A DNA stretch of 41,308 nt from Pelagicoccus sp. SDUM812003. GTDB lineage: Bacteria; Verrucomicrobiota; Verrucomicrobiia; Opitutales; Opitutaceae. The notes under the pieces are model-generated. The model made no database searches. It saw only the letters and a list, made by a program, of their open reading frames with translations, and was not told where the DNA came from. How positions within the stretch are numbered: position 1 is the stretch's first letter; every line of letters begins with the position of its first letter. The stretch is from NCBI RefSeq assembly GCF_031127815.1, contig NZ_JARXHY010000023.1, forward strand, positions 1 through 41,308, given 5' to 3'. Shown in pieces: positions 25,989 through 34,580 of the stretch. The translations under genes were made by a program, and so were the position numbers.

Positions 25989-28181
25989 CTAAAACAGCTC
26001 TCCTTGACTTAGGTCGCTTTTCATCTCGGGGCAGAATGGCAGGTATCGCTTTCGCCAGTCGTCGAGCTTCTTCAGGTAGTAGCTGGGATCGTATGGCATG
26101 GTCTCTGGATCGTACTGATCTATCGGATACGCTCGCTGCCAGTCGGAGGTTTGCCCGCGTTCCTTCGGTCTAATAAAATAGCTCACGCGATCTCCCATGC
26201 TCAAAGAGCCATCCATTTTCAGAGCGACTTCGAGCGACGCCCGCCTTGGCTTTCCTCCCGCGTCCATCTTCTTCTGGTAGGATTCAGGATTCTGGCTCAG
26301 CACTTCCGACTTGGCGATCTTCGACACCGGAAGTCGCTGCTGGGAAATCAGTTTTTCAACCTTCATCGCCTCTACCGCCGGATCAGCCCCCGTCGCCCCT
26401 AGCAACGAGTGGATCAAGGTCACCGTCAGGTCCTTCAAAAACGGCTCGATGCCGCGCGAGCGCAAGGCGGAGCCGCGAATCGTCACCTTCGCCCCATCGT
26501 AGAGGGCATAGTTCTTCGCCTTGTAGCAGAACATCGACTGGTACCTGCCATCGTACTCCAGCTCGATCCCCTCTGGCAGAATCGCTTGAGCCTTCTTCAG
26601 CAAGGCATCCGCCTCGTCGAAAAACCTTCCAGCGCAGACATAGATCCCATCGGTATCCGCCTCCAGCGGGGGGCAACCGGCTTCTTTGAAGAAGGCGATC
26701 AGCGACTGCAGTATCTCGCGTCCTTTCGCGGTAACCTCGGATGCTAGCTGGGCGTCTCCGAATCGAGCGCCCGAAAAGCCCAAATAGCCGTAGAACGAGT
26801 TGATAAGAATCTTGAAGCTGCTTTGACGGGCGTTGTATTCGCCAGCCAATGACGGATCTTCGGTCTCACGCGCTAGGCGCTTGTATTTCAGCCGGTATTC
26901 CCGCAAGCGCTTGAGCATGGGAATGAATACGCCGAGAGAGTCGCGCTTGGGATTGCGTCCGATCATCAGAAGCAGGCTCGGGTAGAGAGAGGCGACGTCG
27001 AAATGTAAAACTTTCTCGAATATACCTTCTTCGAAACTCGCGGTGTAGCCGCCTTCGAAAGCAGTCGTATCGCCTGGCGCCGGACAGGCCGCGCGAGCAT
27101 GAAAATACTCCTCCTGGAAAACGAGGTCGACCTTGCCCGCGGAACCGCGCAGACAGGCTTCCTGCAAGGTGGTGGGAAACGCCTTCGCTTGCTCGAAGTA
27201 GGTCGGCAGCAGTTGATCCGCCACCCCGAGCGTCTCACGCAAATCGTCTTTCAGATATTCGAGAAAGGTTTCACGATCATCGTCGAACATGCGCTGGATC
27301 TGGTCCCCAGCGATGTAGGTTCGCTCATCTCCCTCTTCCGAGGTAACTCCGAGGTAGCGAGCCACATCCTTAAGCCCATACGACATGAGCTCCCGGGTGG
27401 ATATGTCGTAGATCTGTATCAGCAGATACGTATCCACGACCGCGCGCCCCGGGATGTCGCAGCGCGGGTAGTCGATCCAGCGCTCCGCAACTCTAAGTCG
27501 CGTATTTCGAAAGCTCGCTTCCTGCCCGAAGCGTCCCCAGAGCGGAGCGAGCCTAAAGCGCTTGCAACGGCGGCGAAGATAATCGAGGTCGAACTTGAAT
27601 ATGTTGTGCCCTTCGATTACGTCTGGATCCAGTTCCTGGATACGCCGCCCCAGTCGCTTCAGCAGCTCGCGCTCCGCGGCGTCCGTTCGTTCCTCAAGAA
27701 CCAACGTTTCGATCTGGTCGCCGCAGCGAAGGCCGATCGCCAGCACGCGATCCCCCTTTCGAGTCGGACTGCTAAAACCGCCTTCCACTTCGCATGCGGT
27801 TTCGATGTCGAGTTGCAGTCGACGCAGGTCGCTGTAGCGCATGCCGTCGAACAATCGTAAACGCTCGCTGAGCAGAAACTGGCTTTCCAACAGGCGTATC
27901 AGGTCGATAGATCCCGTTCGGCCATGTTCCTTCACCAGCTCGGCATAGGCCTCCAGCGATTCGAAGCGCAGCAGCTGATTGTATTCGCCATCTCCTGACA
28001 GCGACTCCGCGACGACGCCCGGAGCGGACCCCAGCCTCGCGTACTTTCGCGCCCAGACAAACGCGGAAAAGGGACGCGTCTCCTCGCGTCGTTGTCCGTT
28101 CTCGTCGCCCAAGCAGAGATGGGCGAGGCCATCGGGATCGATCCAGACGCCGCAAAGCGATTCCTTGGTAGAGTCAGCCAT
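25989..28181 (-). CDS. Family B DNA polymerase (Pol II-like) with 3'-5' exonuclease
   Basis: This 730-residue DNA-directed DNA polymerase has all family B motifs. Exonuclease: Exo I LQLDIET (Asp125, Glu127), Exo II GHNIFKFDLDYL (Asp198) and an Exo III-like EYLKDDLRE near 325. Polymerase: motif A FDVASLYPSLLL, motif B RQSSFKILINSFYGYLG and motif C EADTDGIY with the catalytic ADTDG. The chain ends in QGELF, which resembles the QLGLF clamp-binding tail of E. coli Pol II, so it probably works with the beta clamp, in repair or translesion synthesis. It is shorter than E. coli Pol II (783). A terminator hairpin ends only eight bases before its ATG, so how it is transcribed is unclear. Confidence 0.94.
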   Translation of the reverse strand: MADSTKESLCGVWIDPDGLAHLCLGDENGQRREETRPFSAFVWARKYARLGSAPGVVAESLSGDGEYNQLLRFESLEAYAELVKEHGRTGSIDLIRLLESQFLLSERLRLFDGMRYSDLRRLQLDIETACEVEGGFSSPTRKGDRVLAIGLRCGDQIETLVLEERTDAAERELLKRLGRRIQELDPDVIEGHNIFKFDLDYLRRRCKRFRLAPLWGRFGQEASFRNTRLRVAERWIDYPRCDIPGRAVVDTYLLIQIYDISTRELMSYGLKDVARYLGVTSEEGDERTYIAGDQIQRMFDDDRETFLEYLKDDLRETLGVADQLLPTYFEQAKAFPTTLQEACLRGSAGKVDLVFQEEYFHARAACPAPGDTTAFEGGYTASFEEGIFEKVLHFDVASLYPSLLLMIGRNPKRDSLGVFIPMLKRLREYRLKYKRLARETEDPSLAGEYNARQSSFKILINSFYGYLGFSGARFGDAQLASEVTAKGREILQSLIAFFKEAGCPPLEADTDGIYVCAGRFFDEADALLKKAQAILPEGIELEYDGRYQSMFCYKAKNYALYDGAKVTIRGSALRSRGIEPFLKDLTVTLIHSLLGATGADPAVEAMKVEKLISQQRLPVSKIAKSEVLSQNPESYQKKMDAGGKPRRASLEVALKMDGSLSMGDRVSYFIRPKERGQTSDWQRAYPIDQYDPETMPYDPSYYLKKLDDWRKRYLPFCPEMKSDLSQGELF

Positions 28182-28188
28182 ATCGAAT

Positions 28189-28218
28189 AAAAAAGCGCGG
28201 GAAATCCACCCCGCGCTT
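28189..28218 (-). terminator. Terminator of the small membrane protein gene, abutting the polymerase start
   Basis: A 9-bp perfect stem (28193-28201 with 28210-28218, 8-base loop) is followed on the minus strand by a U tract (A run 28189-28194 partly inside the stem). It is 38 bases past the stop of the membrane protein gene and ends just before the polymerase ATG at 28181. It could act as an attenuator of polymerase expression as well as a terminator. Confidence 0.82.
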
Positions 28219-28256
28219 CATAAAAGCTCTTCTTTGGATGTGACGGCAACGCCGAA

Positions 28257-28595
28257 TCAGAACGGCTTGAAATAAACCATGTAGATGGCGATCACGCTGG
28301 AGACGATCAGAGCGGTGGTGACGAAGCCCTTCGACTTGCGATAGGCCATTCCCGCAAGACCGGCCAAAAACAGCCAGATCACCGCCTTGACGATGAACCA
28401 GCCCGAGGAGTAGCTGTAGCCAAACTTCGCCATCAGTCCGAATCCTGCCACCAGCGCCAGAAGACTGAGCACGCCAGTGATGATCATCATCTTCTTTTTC
28501 TTATGCTTCTGCGGATTGGCAGCGATGTAGAAAATCGAGCCGATGAGCATCAGCATCGAGAAAACATGAATTACGGAATAAATGCGCGGGTCCAT
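28257..28595 (-). CDS. Small four-helix membrane protein of unknown function
   Basis: This is a 112-residue inner-membrane protein with four predicted helices (about 5-25, 36-56, 66-82 and 91-110). Positive loops (NPQKHKKKK and YRKSKG) give the topology by the positive-inside rule. I do not recognise a named family; it resembles the many short SirB- or DUF-type membrane proteins. It has its own terminator and precedes the polymerase gene on the same strand. No Shine-Dalgarno site is seen. Confidence 0.75.
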   Translation of the reverse strand: MDPRIYSVIHVFSMLMLIGSIFYIAANPQKHKKKKMMIITGVLSLLALVAGFGLMAKFGYSYSSGWFIVKAVIWLFLAGLAGMAYRKSKGFVTTALIVSSVIAIYMVYFKPF

Positions 28596-28600
28596 ATAAG

Positions 28601-28995
28601 ATGAGCAATACCAACGCTTTTCCCGTCAGGGCAATCGTTAAAAACCGCGCGGACGCACTTCGTTTCGGCCTCTTGGCGGAAACGGATACCCGAACTGAGT
28701 TTCGCTCTAAAAAAGAAACTTGGGGAAAGGTCACACGTCCCACCCTTGTGCCGTATGCCGAAGGGGCTCATGGTCCTGTGTACATACAGGTGGGCGCCAT
28801 CCTGACAGCTTCTACTTTCCGGTTTACGGCTTAGTATCGGCCATCATTCACGACTCCCGTAAAGGTAAAGTAGGCGATGAGCTGGTTATCAACACCTCGA
28901 ACACGGCAGGACGTGCGATCAGCTCTGTTACAAGTTCAGCCAGCCAAATGGTCAATAGCAATGCGGCGCCCTCAGCGCTTTTGCGTCTTTTTTGA
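28601..28995 (+). pseudogene. Possible frameshifted small reading frame, uncertain
   Basis: From ATG 28601 the frame reads MSNTNAFPVRAIVKNRADAL and on to GPVYIQVG near 28790. It then closes quickly, while the frame one base back continues with RHPDSFYFPVYGLVSAIIHD and stops at 28995. One extra G in the GGG run at 28789-28792 would join both parts into about 131 residues. The combined sequence has protein-like composition but matches nothing I know. Against it: its start is only five bases from the start of the opposite membrane protein gene, and its end overlaps the last codons of the converging zinc-ribbon gene. Otherwise 28596-28971 holds nothing I recognise, apart from the promoter of the leftward gene. 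Confidence 0.25.
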
Positions 28996-29472
28996 CGCTC
29001 GCCCCTGCCAGAGGCCACGCGTTAACCATGCCACCGTCAGCAGGTTGTAGATCAACAAGCCCAAGACCTCCCCTGCGGCCATCATTTTGGAAAAAACGGC
29101 GTAGAGAGCTACGCTGCCGAGAAGGATGCCCCAGAAGCCGAGCTGATCGAGTCGGGTCTTGGGCTTCGCGACCGCGAAAAAGAGGAAGCTGGCCAGCAGG
29201 ACCAATGCCCCTGCGCCCATCGAGCCCATCTCGAAGAGACTGGCCGAACGAAGATCGCCCTGGCCCCGAGCCAAGCGCCCCATGCCGAAAAAGAGAATCT
29301 GGTTGAAGGCGATGAAACACCAGCCCAGCAGCACGCCGAGCTGCCAGGTCGCCGGAAGGTCCTTTTCGCCGAGCGGCAGGCGTCGGGCCAAGTCGCAGGC
29401 CGCAGAGCAGTAGCCTTGTCCTGGCTCCGCCGGCGACGAGCAGTAGTGGCAACGCTCCTCCTGATCACTCAT
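28972..29472 (-). CDS. Zinc-ribbon membrane protein of unknown function
   Basis: This 166-residue protein has an N-terminal zinc-ribbon-like motif with four cysteines (Cys8, Cys11, Cys22, Cys26; CHYC...YCSAAC), then four predicted membrane helices (about 46-66, 83-104, 113-131, 138-157) and a basic tail (RASKKTQKR). The cytosolic metal-binding head on a membrane anchor suggests an adaptor or regulatory role, but no function is known to me. The ATG at 29472 lies inside the end of the DUF2017 gene (8-base overlap), so it is the third gene of a tightly coupled clpS operon. The frame is open to 29610, but the Cys motif sits naturally at the N-terminus from 29472. Confidence 0.8.
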   Translation of the reverse strand: MSDQEERCHYCSSPAEPGQGYCSAACDLARRLPLGEKDLPATWQLGVLLGWCFIAFNQILFFGMGRLARGQGDLRSASLFEMGSMGAGALVLLASFLFFAVAKPKTRLDQLGFWGILLGSVALYAVFSKMMAAGEVLGLLIYNLLTVAWLTRGLWQGRASKKTQKR

Positions 29473-29959
29473 GCTCGCCCTCCTCGTCCTCCTCCAAGTC
29501 GCTGGGCTCGGATTCGCCGGAGAGCTGACTGACGATGAGCTCCTGCAGGCTAGCGAAAAGCGAGTAGGCGGCGTAGCCGATCTGCAGGCTCTCCGTCCAA
29601 TCGACTCCATCGAGATTTCCCTCTTCCAAGGCCTCGTCGCTCAATCCGCCCAGCACGGCCTCACGCAAGCGCAAACGAATGGCCGAGCAGGAGCGAATCA
29701 CCCGATCCATCTCGTCTGGCTGGATCAACGCCCGTCCCGTCTCCATGAACGATTCGTCGAAAAGACGGGAGATCACGGTCAACTCCTCGCGCTGGGACTT
29801 GAGCAGGTCGTTTTTCCAAAAGTCCTCCAGCACTTCGTCCTCTTCCGGCAGGACCACCGGAGCGGCCAGCTCGTTCTCCAGCTGCTCCAGCACGGGACTG
29901 ATCGTTTCCAGCAAGGTTTCGACCAGCTTCGGATCCAGCCTGATCTCAATCGGACTCAT
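29465..29959 (-). CDS. DUF2017 family protein, ClpS neighbour
   Basis: This 164-residue, strongly acidic and all-helical protein (acidic tail SDLEEDEEGEHE) corresponds to the DUF2017 type known mainly from Actinobacteria, where it also follows clpS. No catalytic motif is visible. It starts 14 bases inside the end of clpS and ends 8 bases inside the next gene, so the three are very probably translated together. The conserved pairing suggests a role in ClpS/Clp proteolysis, but its biochemical role is unknown. The family call rests on context and general pattern more than on a sharp motif. Confidence 0.78.
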   Translation of the reverse strand: MSPIEIRLDPKLVETLLETISPVLEQLENELAAPVVLPEEDEVLEDFWKNDLLKSQREELTVISRLFDESFMETGRALIQPDEMDRVIRSCSAIRLRLREAVLGGLSDEALEEGNLDGVDWTESLQIGYAAYSLFASLQELIVSQLSGESEPSDLEEDEEGEHE

Positions 29960-30254
29960 CGCGCTCGAGGATTGCGGAGAGGTGCCACTCCTGCAGCTGG
30001 AAGACGTAGGTCTCGGCCTTCTCCCGTTCGCCGGCCCAAACCACCGAACGGCCGTCGCGGTGGACTTCCATCATGTGCTTTTCCGCCTTCGACTTGGACA
30101 TGCGCAGCACGCGCTCGAAGACCATGGTCACGTAGGACATCAAGTTGACCGGATCGTTGAGCACCACCACCTTCCAGACGTCCGAAGTCTTCGTGGCGTC
30201 CTTGGTGTCGGTCTCCGTCGCGGGCGAACCTACTTTTGTCGCAAATGCTACCAT
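29946..30254 (-). CDS. clpS: ATP-dependent Clp protease adaptor ClpS
   Basis: This 102-residue adaptor delivers N-degron proteins to ClpA/ClpC-type unfoldases. After a disordered N-terminal tail (about 1-25) comes the ClpS core: KVVVLNDPVNLMSYVTMVF (residues 28-46; the Asn-Asp that binds the substrate amino-terminus, and the NLMSYV form seen in actinobacterial ClpS), the helix MSKSKAEKHMMEVHRDG (about 52-68) and AEREKAETYVFQLQ-like helix (about 75-90). It is the first gene of the clpS-DUF2017-zinc-ribbon operon. No clpA or clpC is in the window. Confidence 0.94.
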   Translation of the reverse strand: MVAFATKVGSPATETDTKDATKTSDVWKVVVLNDPVNLMSYVTMVFERVLRMSKSKAEKHMMEVHRDGRSVVWAGEREKAETYVFQLQEWHLSAILERDESD

Positions 30255-30341
30255 CGTTATTAGACTATTTTATCTCTGCCCAGCAGGGCAACCCCAGCCT
30301 TCGCGAAGTCCGGCTCAGCCTCGGGGCTCGCTGCCGCGAAA

Positions 30342-32111
30342 CTAATCCTGGGCCTTCGATTTGATCGCCTCGCGGAGCGTCGCTTCCGCATCGGCGATAG
30401 CTATCTTCTGCACGTCGCTTTCGTGGCGCCACTTCATCTCGATCTCGCCGTTCTTGAGGCCGCGACCGCCGATGGTGAGACGAAGGGGGATGCCGATCAG
30501 GTCAGCGTCCTTGAACTTCACTCCGGGGCGTTCGGCGCGATCATCGACGAGCACGCTAGCTCCCTCGGCTTCAGCGACTTCGCCAAGGCGAAGGGCGAGC
30601 GAATCGGCCTCTTCCACTCCGGGATCCAAGACCGTGATGAGGATCTGGTACGGGGCTACGCTCCATGGCCAGACAATGCCGTTTCCATCGTGGCACTGCT
30701 CGATGACGGACTGCAGCGTGCGCGAGATGCCGATGCCGTAGCACCCCATGACCGCGGGCTGACGATTGCCATCCTTGTCCACGAAAATGGCCCCGTACTG
30801 CTCGTTTTCACTGTACTTGGTGCCCAGCTTGAAAATGTGTCCCACTTCGATGGCGCGCTGGATCTCCAGCGGCTTTCCCGAACGCGGACAGGGTTCTCCA
30901 GCCTTCACCTTGCGGAAATCGCCGAAGCGATCGATATCGAGATCGCGCTGCACGCTCACGTTTCGCAAGTGGAAGCCATCCTCGTTGGCGCCGGTGACGC
31001 CATTGCCGATCAGGCGAATCGCTTCGTCCGCATAGATGCCATCGATGGCGGTGCGATCCTTGATGGTCCCCTTGGCCACACCGAGACTGCCCGGCTTGGC
31101 CCCGAGCAAGGACTCGATCTCTTCCGGAGTCGCCGGACGCGCCAGCTGGTAGCCTAGGGAACCGAGCTTGGCCTCCTCCAGTTCGTCGCATCCGCGCAGG
31201 ACCACCACGAACGGCTTGTCGTCGCCGATGAAAACCAGCGTCTTGAACTGAGCCTCGGCCGGAACCTCGTAGGGCGCCTTAGCCAATCCGGCGATGGTAG
31301 TGACGCCGGGCGTTTCAAACTTCTCAACCTCTCCCGCTGGAGCCGCGTCTTGGAAATCGTCCGGCACCAACCCGCTGGTAGCCTTTTCCACGTTGGCCGC
31401 GTAACCGCTCTCGAGGTTGTAGACCACGTCGTCGTCGCCCACATCCGCCGGCACCATGAACTCGTGCGAAAACGCCCCGCCCATCACGCCGGTATCCGCT
31501 TCCACAGAGATGAACTTCAGTCCGCAACGGCCGAAGAACCCTTCGTATGCCTTGGCCATGCGCTTGTAGGTCTCGGTAGCTTCCTCGTCGGTGGCGTCGA
31601 AGCTGTAGCCATCCTTCATGATGAACTCGCGGGCCCGCATCAGGCCGTAGCGGGGGCGGATCTCGTTGCGAAACTTGGTCTGCACCTGGAAAAACGTCTT
31701 GCCCATGTCGCGATAGCTGGAGGCTTCGCCGCCGATGAGCGGGGTGATGATCTCCTCATGCGTCGGGCCCAGCACGAACTGCGGCTCTTCCGGCGCTTCG
31801 GCCCCTTCTCCGGCGCTGCTGACCTGATACATGATTTCGCGGGCCACGTTCCAGCGCGGGCCCGCCTTCCAATAGTCGGCCGGCACGATGGCAGGCATCA
31901 GCACTTCCATGGCGCCCGCCTTTTCCATCTCTTCCCGGCAGATGCGGGTCACGTTTTCCAGAGCTTTGCTGCCCAACGGCAAGAAGGCGTACATGCCGCT
32001 TCCGATCTTCCGAACGAGGCCTGCTCTCAGAAGAAGCTTGTGAGAGTCGATCTCCGCCTCCGCGGGGCTCTCCTTCAGGGTTGGGATATAATGCTTGCTC
32101 CAGTAGTGCAT
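30342..32111 (-). CDS. proS: Prolyl-tRNA synthetase (bacterial type with editing domain)
   Basis: This class II synthetase of about 589 residues charges tRNA-Pro. The N-terminus (YIPTLKESPAEAEIDSHKLLLRAGLVRK) and motif 1 region are followed by motif 2 (FRNEIRPRYGLMRAREFIMKD), an INS editing domain (about 220-400, with ATPEEIESLLGAKPGSLG) that removes mis-charged alanine, motif 3 (GCYGIGISRTLQSVIEQ) and the anticodon-binding domain (about 490-589). The start is the ATG at 32111; reading from 32123 would need TTG and adds four residues. It is read divergently from the membrane protein gene on the plus strand. Confidence 0.96.
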   Translation of the reverse strand: MHYWSKHYIPTLKESPAEAEIDSHKLLLRAGLVRKIGSGMYAFLPLGSKALENVTRICREEMEKAGAMEVLMPAIVPADYWKAGPRWNVAREIMYQVSSAGEGAEAPEEPQFVLGPTHEEIITPLIGGEASSYRDMGKTFFQVQTKFRNEIRPRYGLMRAREFIMKDGYSFDATDEEATETYKRMAKAYEGFFGRCGLKFISVEADTGVMGGAFSHEFMVPADVGDDDVVYNLESGYAANVEKATSGLVPDDFQDAAPAGEVEKFETPGVTTIAGLAKAPYEVPAEAQFKTLVFIGDDKPFVVVLRGCDELEEAKLGSLGYQLARPATPEEIESLLGAKPGSLGVAKGTIKDRTAIDGIYADEAIRLIGNGVTGANEDGFHLRNVSVQRDLDIDRFGDFRKVKAGEPCPRSGKPLEIQRAIEVGHIFKLGTKYSENEQYGAIFVDKDGNRQPAVMGCYGIGISRTLQSVIEQCHDGNGIVWPWSVAPYQILITVLDPGVEEADSLALRLGEVAEAEGASVLVDDRAERPGVKFKDADLIGIPLRLTIGGRGLKNGEIEMKWRHESDVQKIAIADAEATLREAIKSKAQD

Positions 32112-32265
32112 GGTGAAGGGCAAGAAATGGAGTTCGGATTTTCCCCGCGCAATGAGAAAATCGCCTCAAAAGGCCCAAAGTTCCCCCCTCTGGAAAACCG
32201 CCTGATAGCCCGACCGCCATTTCGTGCTTTATCTCGCCCACGTTTCGCGCTCCCTAGGCGAAATC

Positions 32266-32988
32266 ATGAGCACGCCGGAACGCCCCGAGCCAACCAACAA
32301 GCACCTTCCCCACTCCATGCGGACCAGAGAGCCCTGGCCCATGTGGCCGATCGCCCTGGCTATCGTTCTCTTCATCGGCGTCTACACCTACATCCAGCTG
32401 AGCTTCCGCAAGGAAGGGCCCGCCTTCGAGCCCTTTCAAGCCATGATGGACCGCAAGAACGCCGTGGTGGAAAAGAACATGTACGACTGGTACGGATTGA
32501 CCGCCGTTCGCTCCTCGGACCAGGCCCCGATCCCCTCCCCGGCGGAGGTGAGCTCCCGCGCCTACGAGGAGGTGCTGGACGAAGTGGTGCCCGAGCAGCT
32601 GAAGTACTACATGCCCGGCAAGCCCATCCTGGTGCCCGGGTTCGTGAAGGTCGAAAGCCCCTCCACGCTCACGCCAGGAGAGCGGCTTCGCCTCCGGCTC
32701 TTCCTGCCCGAAGGCATCGCGAACGACGAGCGGGTGAACCTGCTAAGCTTCTACAAGGAAGGAGACCTCTACCTGCTGCCAAGCTTGTTCGTGGAAAAAC
32801 GCGAGCTCGTCGCGAACGAATTGCTGCAGGGCGAACCGACTCCTGTGGCCTTCGAGTTCCCCACCGACCCGATCGACGCGGATACCGTGACGGTCCGCTT
32901 CCTCACCGAAGGACGCCTTTCCACCTGGAGCATGGCCAACCTCGATCCCTCGGCCGCGATCGTCGAGCAAGACCAAGGCGACTTGTAG
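32266..32988 (+). CDS. Single-pass membrane-anchored protein of unknown function
   Basis: This 240-residue protein has a basic, proline-rich N-terminus, one membrane helix (about 27-45, WPIALAIVLFIGVYTYIQL) and a 195-residue exported, probably beta-rich domain. The ATG at 32266 (MSTPERPEPTNKH) is chosen; an upstream GTG at 32224 would add 14 residues without pattern. I recognise no domain. It lies divergent from proS and 134 bases upstream of argA on the same strand; that gap holds nothing obvious. Confidence 0.72.
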   Translation: MSTPERPEPTNKHLPHSMRTREPWPMWPIALAIVLFIGVYTYIQLSFRKEGPAFEPFQAMMDRKNAVVEKNMYDWYGLTAVRSSDQAPIPSPAEVSSRAYEEVLDEVVPEQLKYYMPGKPILVPGFVKVESPSTLTPGERLRLRLFLPEGIANDERVNLLSFYKEGDLYLLPSLFVEKRELVANELLQGEPTPVAFEFPTDPIDADTVTVRFLTEGRLSTWSMANLDPSAAIVEQDQGDL

Positions 32989-33122
32989 CCGCAGTCGCCG
33001 GGCACGCTGCCATTCGGCGCCTCCCTTCCGGCCCTCGCTCAATTTCCAGCAGCTCCCAACAAGCCAAACCTACGCTTGCTTCCCGAGTGCTAAGCGATTG
33101 AATACGAAGCTGAACCGCGACT

Positions 33123-34439
33123 ATGGACGCTAGCGAACCGCAACAGACCATCAAGCCCGCCGACTTGCGCGGCATCCTGAACTACGTACCCAGATTCCTG
33201 GGACAAACGTTCGTCGTGGCTCTCGACGGCGCTATCATCGAGCACGAGAATCTGCCCAACGTGCTGCTGGACATCGCCGTCCTGCGTAGCCTGCAAATCA
33301 ACGTGGTCATCGTGCACGGCATCGGCAAGCAGCTGCGCGACCTCAGCTCCCAGCGCAACATCGAAGCCACCGATTTCACGGGCAGCGGCCCTACGGACAT
33401 CAAGACGCTCGACCTCGCCATCCGGGCCTCGTCCCGCGTTTCGCATCAAATCCTCGAAGCCCTCACCAAAGCCGGCCTCAAGTGCGCCATCACCAATTCC
33501 GTCAAAGCCAAACCGGCCGGAGTGCTCAAAGGGGTCGATCACCTGTACACCGGCAAAGCCGACCAGATCGACGCGGATTTCCTCAACCACCTGATATCCA
33601 AAAACATCATACCGATCATCCAGCCGATCGGGTTCGATCGAAACGGCCATACCCTGCGCGTCGACAGCGACGCCCTGGCGGTGGACACGGCCATCGCCCT
33701 AAGCGCCACCAAGCTCCTGTATCTCACCGAGCAAAACGGATTCACCCAGGACGGACAACTCACGCAGCAGATCCCGGTAGCCGAACTCGAACGCATGCTG
33801 AGTTCCGAAGCGTTTCAAACCAACCACGCTCCGCTGCTGAGCAAATCGCGCAACGCCCTGCGCGGCGTGAAAGCGAATATCTCGCGTATCCACATCCTGG
33901 ATGGACGCATCCACGACGGTCTGATTCGCGAAGTGTTTTCGAACGAAGGCGTGGGCACCTTGATCTACGGAAACGAATACCAGCAGATTCGAAAGGCCAC
34001 CCGCGACGAAACCGCCCTGCTCTACCACCTGACCCGAAGCGGCGTGGCCAAGGACGAGCTGATTTTCCGATCGATGCAAACCATCGAGACCAAGATCGAC
34101 AATTTCTACGTCTACGAGGTCGATGGAAACATCATGGCTTGCGTGCTCCTGGATACCATGGAGGGCGATCCCACGATGCGCGAAATCAGCTCGCTCTTCG
34201 TTCACCCGCTCTACCAGCGCCGCGGCATCGGCCACAAGCTGGTGCGCTTCGCCTGCCATCGGGCGGAAGAGGAGGGAGCGAAGCGCGTCATCGCCTTTTC
34301 CACGCAGAGCCACGCCTTCTTCAAGGGCGTGTCCGGCTTCGAGGAAACGACTCCCGACGTTCTCCCGCCTGCTCGCCGAGCCGCCTACGAAGCGAACCAG
34401 CGCAAGTCGAAGATCCTGCTCAAGCAGGTCGGGGCTTGA
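33123..34439 (+). CDS. argA: Amino-acid N-acetyltransferase (N-acetylglutamate synthase)
   Basis: This 438-residue enzyme makes N-acetylglutamate, the first step of arginine synthesis. Residues about 10-285 are an amino-acid-kinase (ArgB-like) domain, with VVIVHGIGKQL near 61 and a TDFTGSGPTD segment; in ArgA this domain holds the arginine feedback site. Residues about 295-430 are a GNAT domain: EISSLFVHPLYQRRGIGHKL (near 355-374, the acetyl-CoA loop RRGIGH) and AFFKGVSGFEE. Size and order match classical ArgA. No other arg genes are adjacent. The start MDASEPQQ has no Shine-Dalgarno site, like most genes here. Confidence 0.95.
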   Translation: MDASEPQQTIKPADLRGILNYVPRFLGQTFVVALDGAIIEHENLPNVLLDIAVLRSLQINVVIVHGIGKQLRDLSSQRNIEATDFTGSGPTDIKTLDLAIRASSRVSHQILEALTKAGLKCAITNSVKAKPAGVLKGVDHLYTGKADQIDADFLNHLISKNIIPIIQPIGFDRNGHTLRVDSDALAVDTAIALSATKLLYLTEQNGFTQDGQLTQQIPVAELERMLSSEAFQTNHAPLLSKSRNALRGVKANISRIHILDGRIHDGLIREVFSNEGVGTLIYGNEYQQIRKATRDETALLYHLTRSGVAKDELIFRSMQTIETKIDNFYVYEVDGNIMACVLLDTMEGDPTMREISSLFVHPLYQRRGIGHKLVRFACHRAEEEGAKRVIAFSTQSHAFFKGVSGFEETTPDVLPPARRAAYEANQRKSKILLKQVGA

Positions 34440-34580
34440 GACGCGAAAACGCTCTCTCCCGCAGGCCGCAGGGCATCGGCCACAAGACGGTATAAAATAG
34501 ATGGCCCGGGCACGCCAGCGGCCTCCCGACGCGCTTGTCGCGCGGGCGGTGGAGCTGCGGAAGGCGCCCTCAGACCATAT

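Noticed and set aside
28596-28971. A structured RNA (tmRNA, SRP RNA, RNase P RNA, tRNA)
   Set aside because: None of the conserved cores of these RNAs was found on either strand in this gap or in the gaps at 5.5 and 25.8 kb.
31350-33101. Open frame of 583 codons on the plus strand
   Set aside because: Antisense to proS over most of its length and then in a wrong frame of the membrane protein; proS is certain from its motifs, and the translation resembles no protein.
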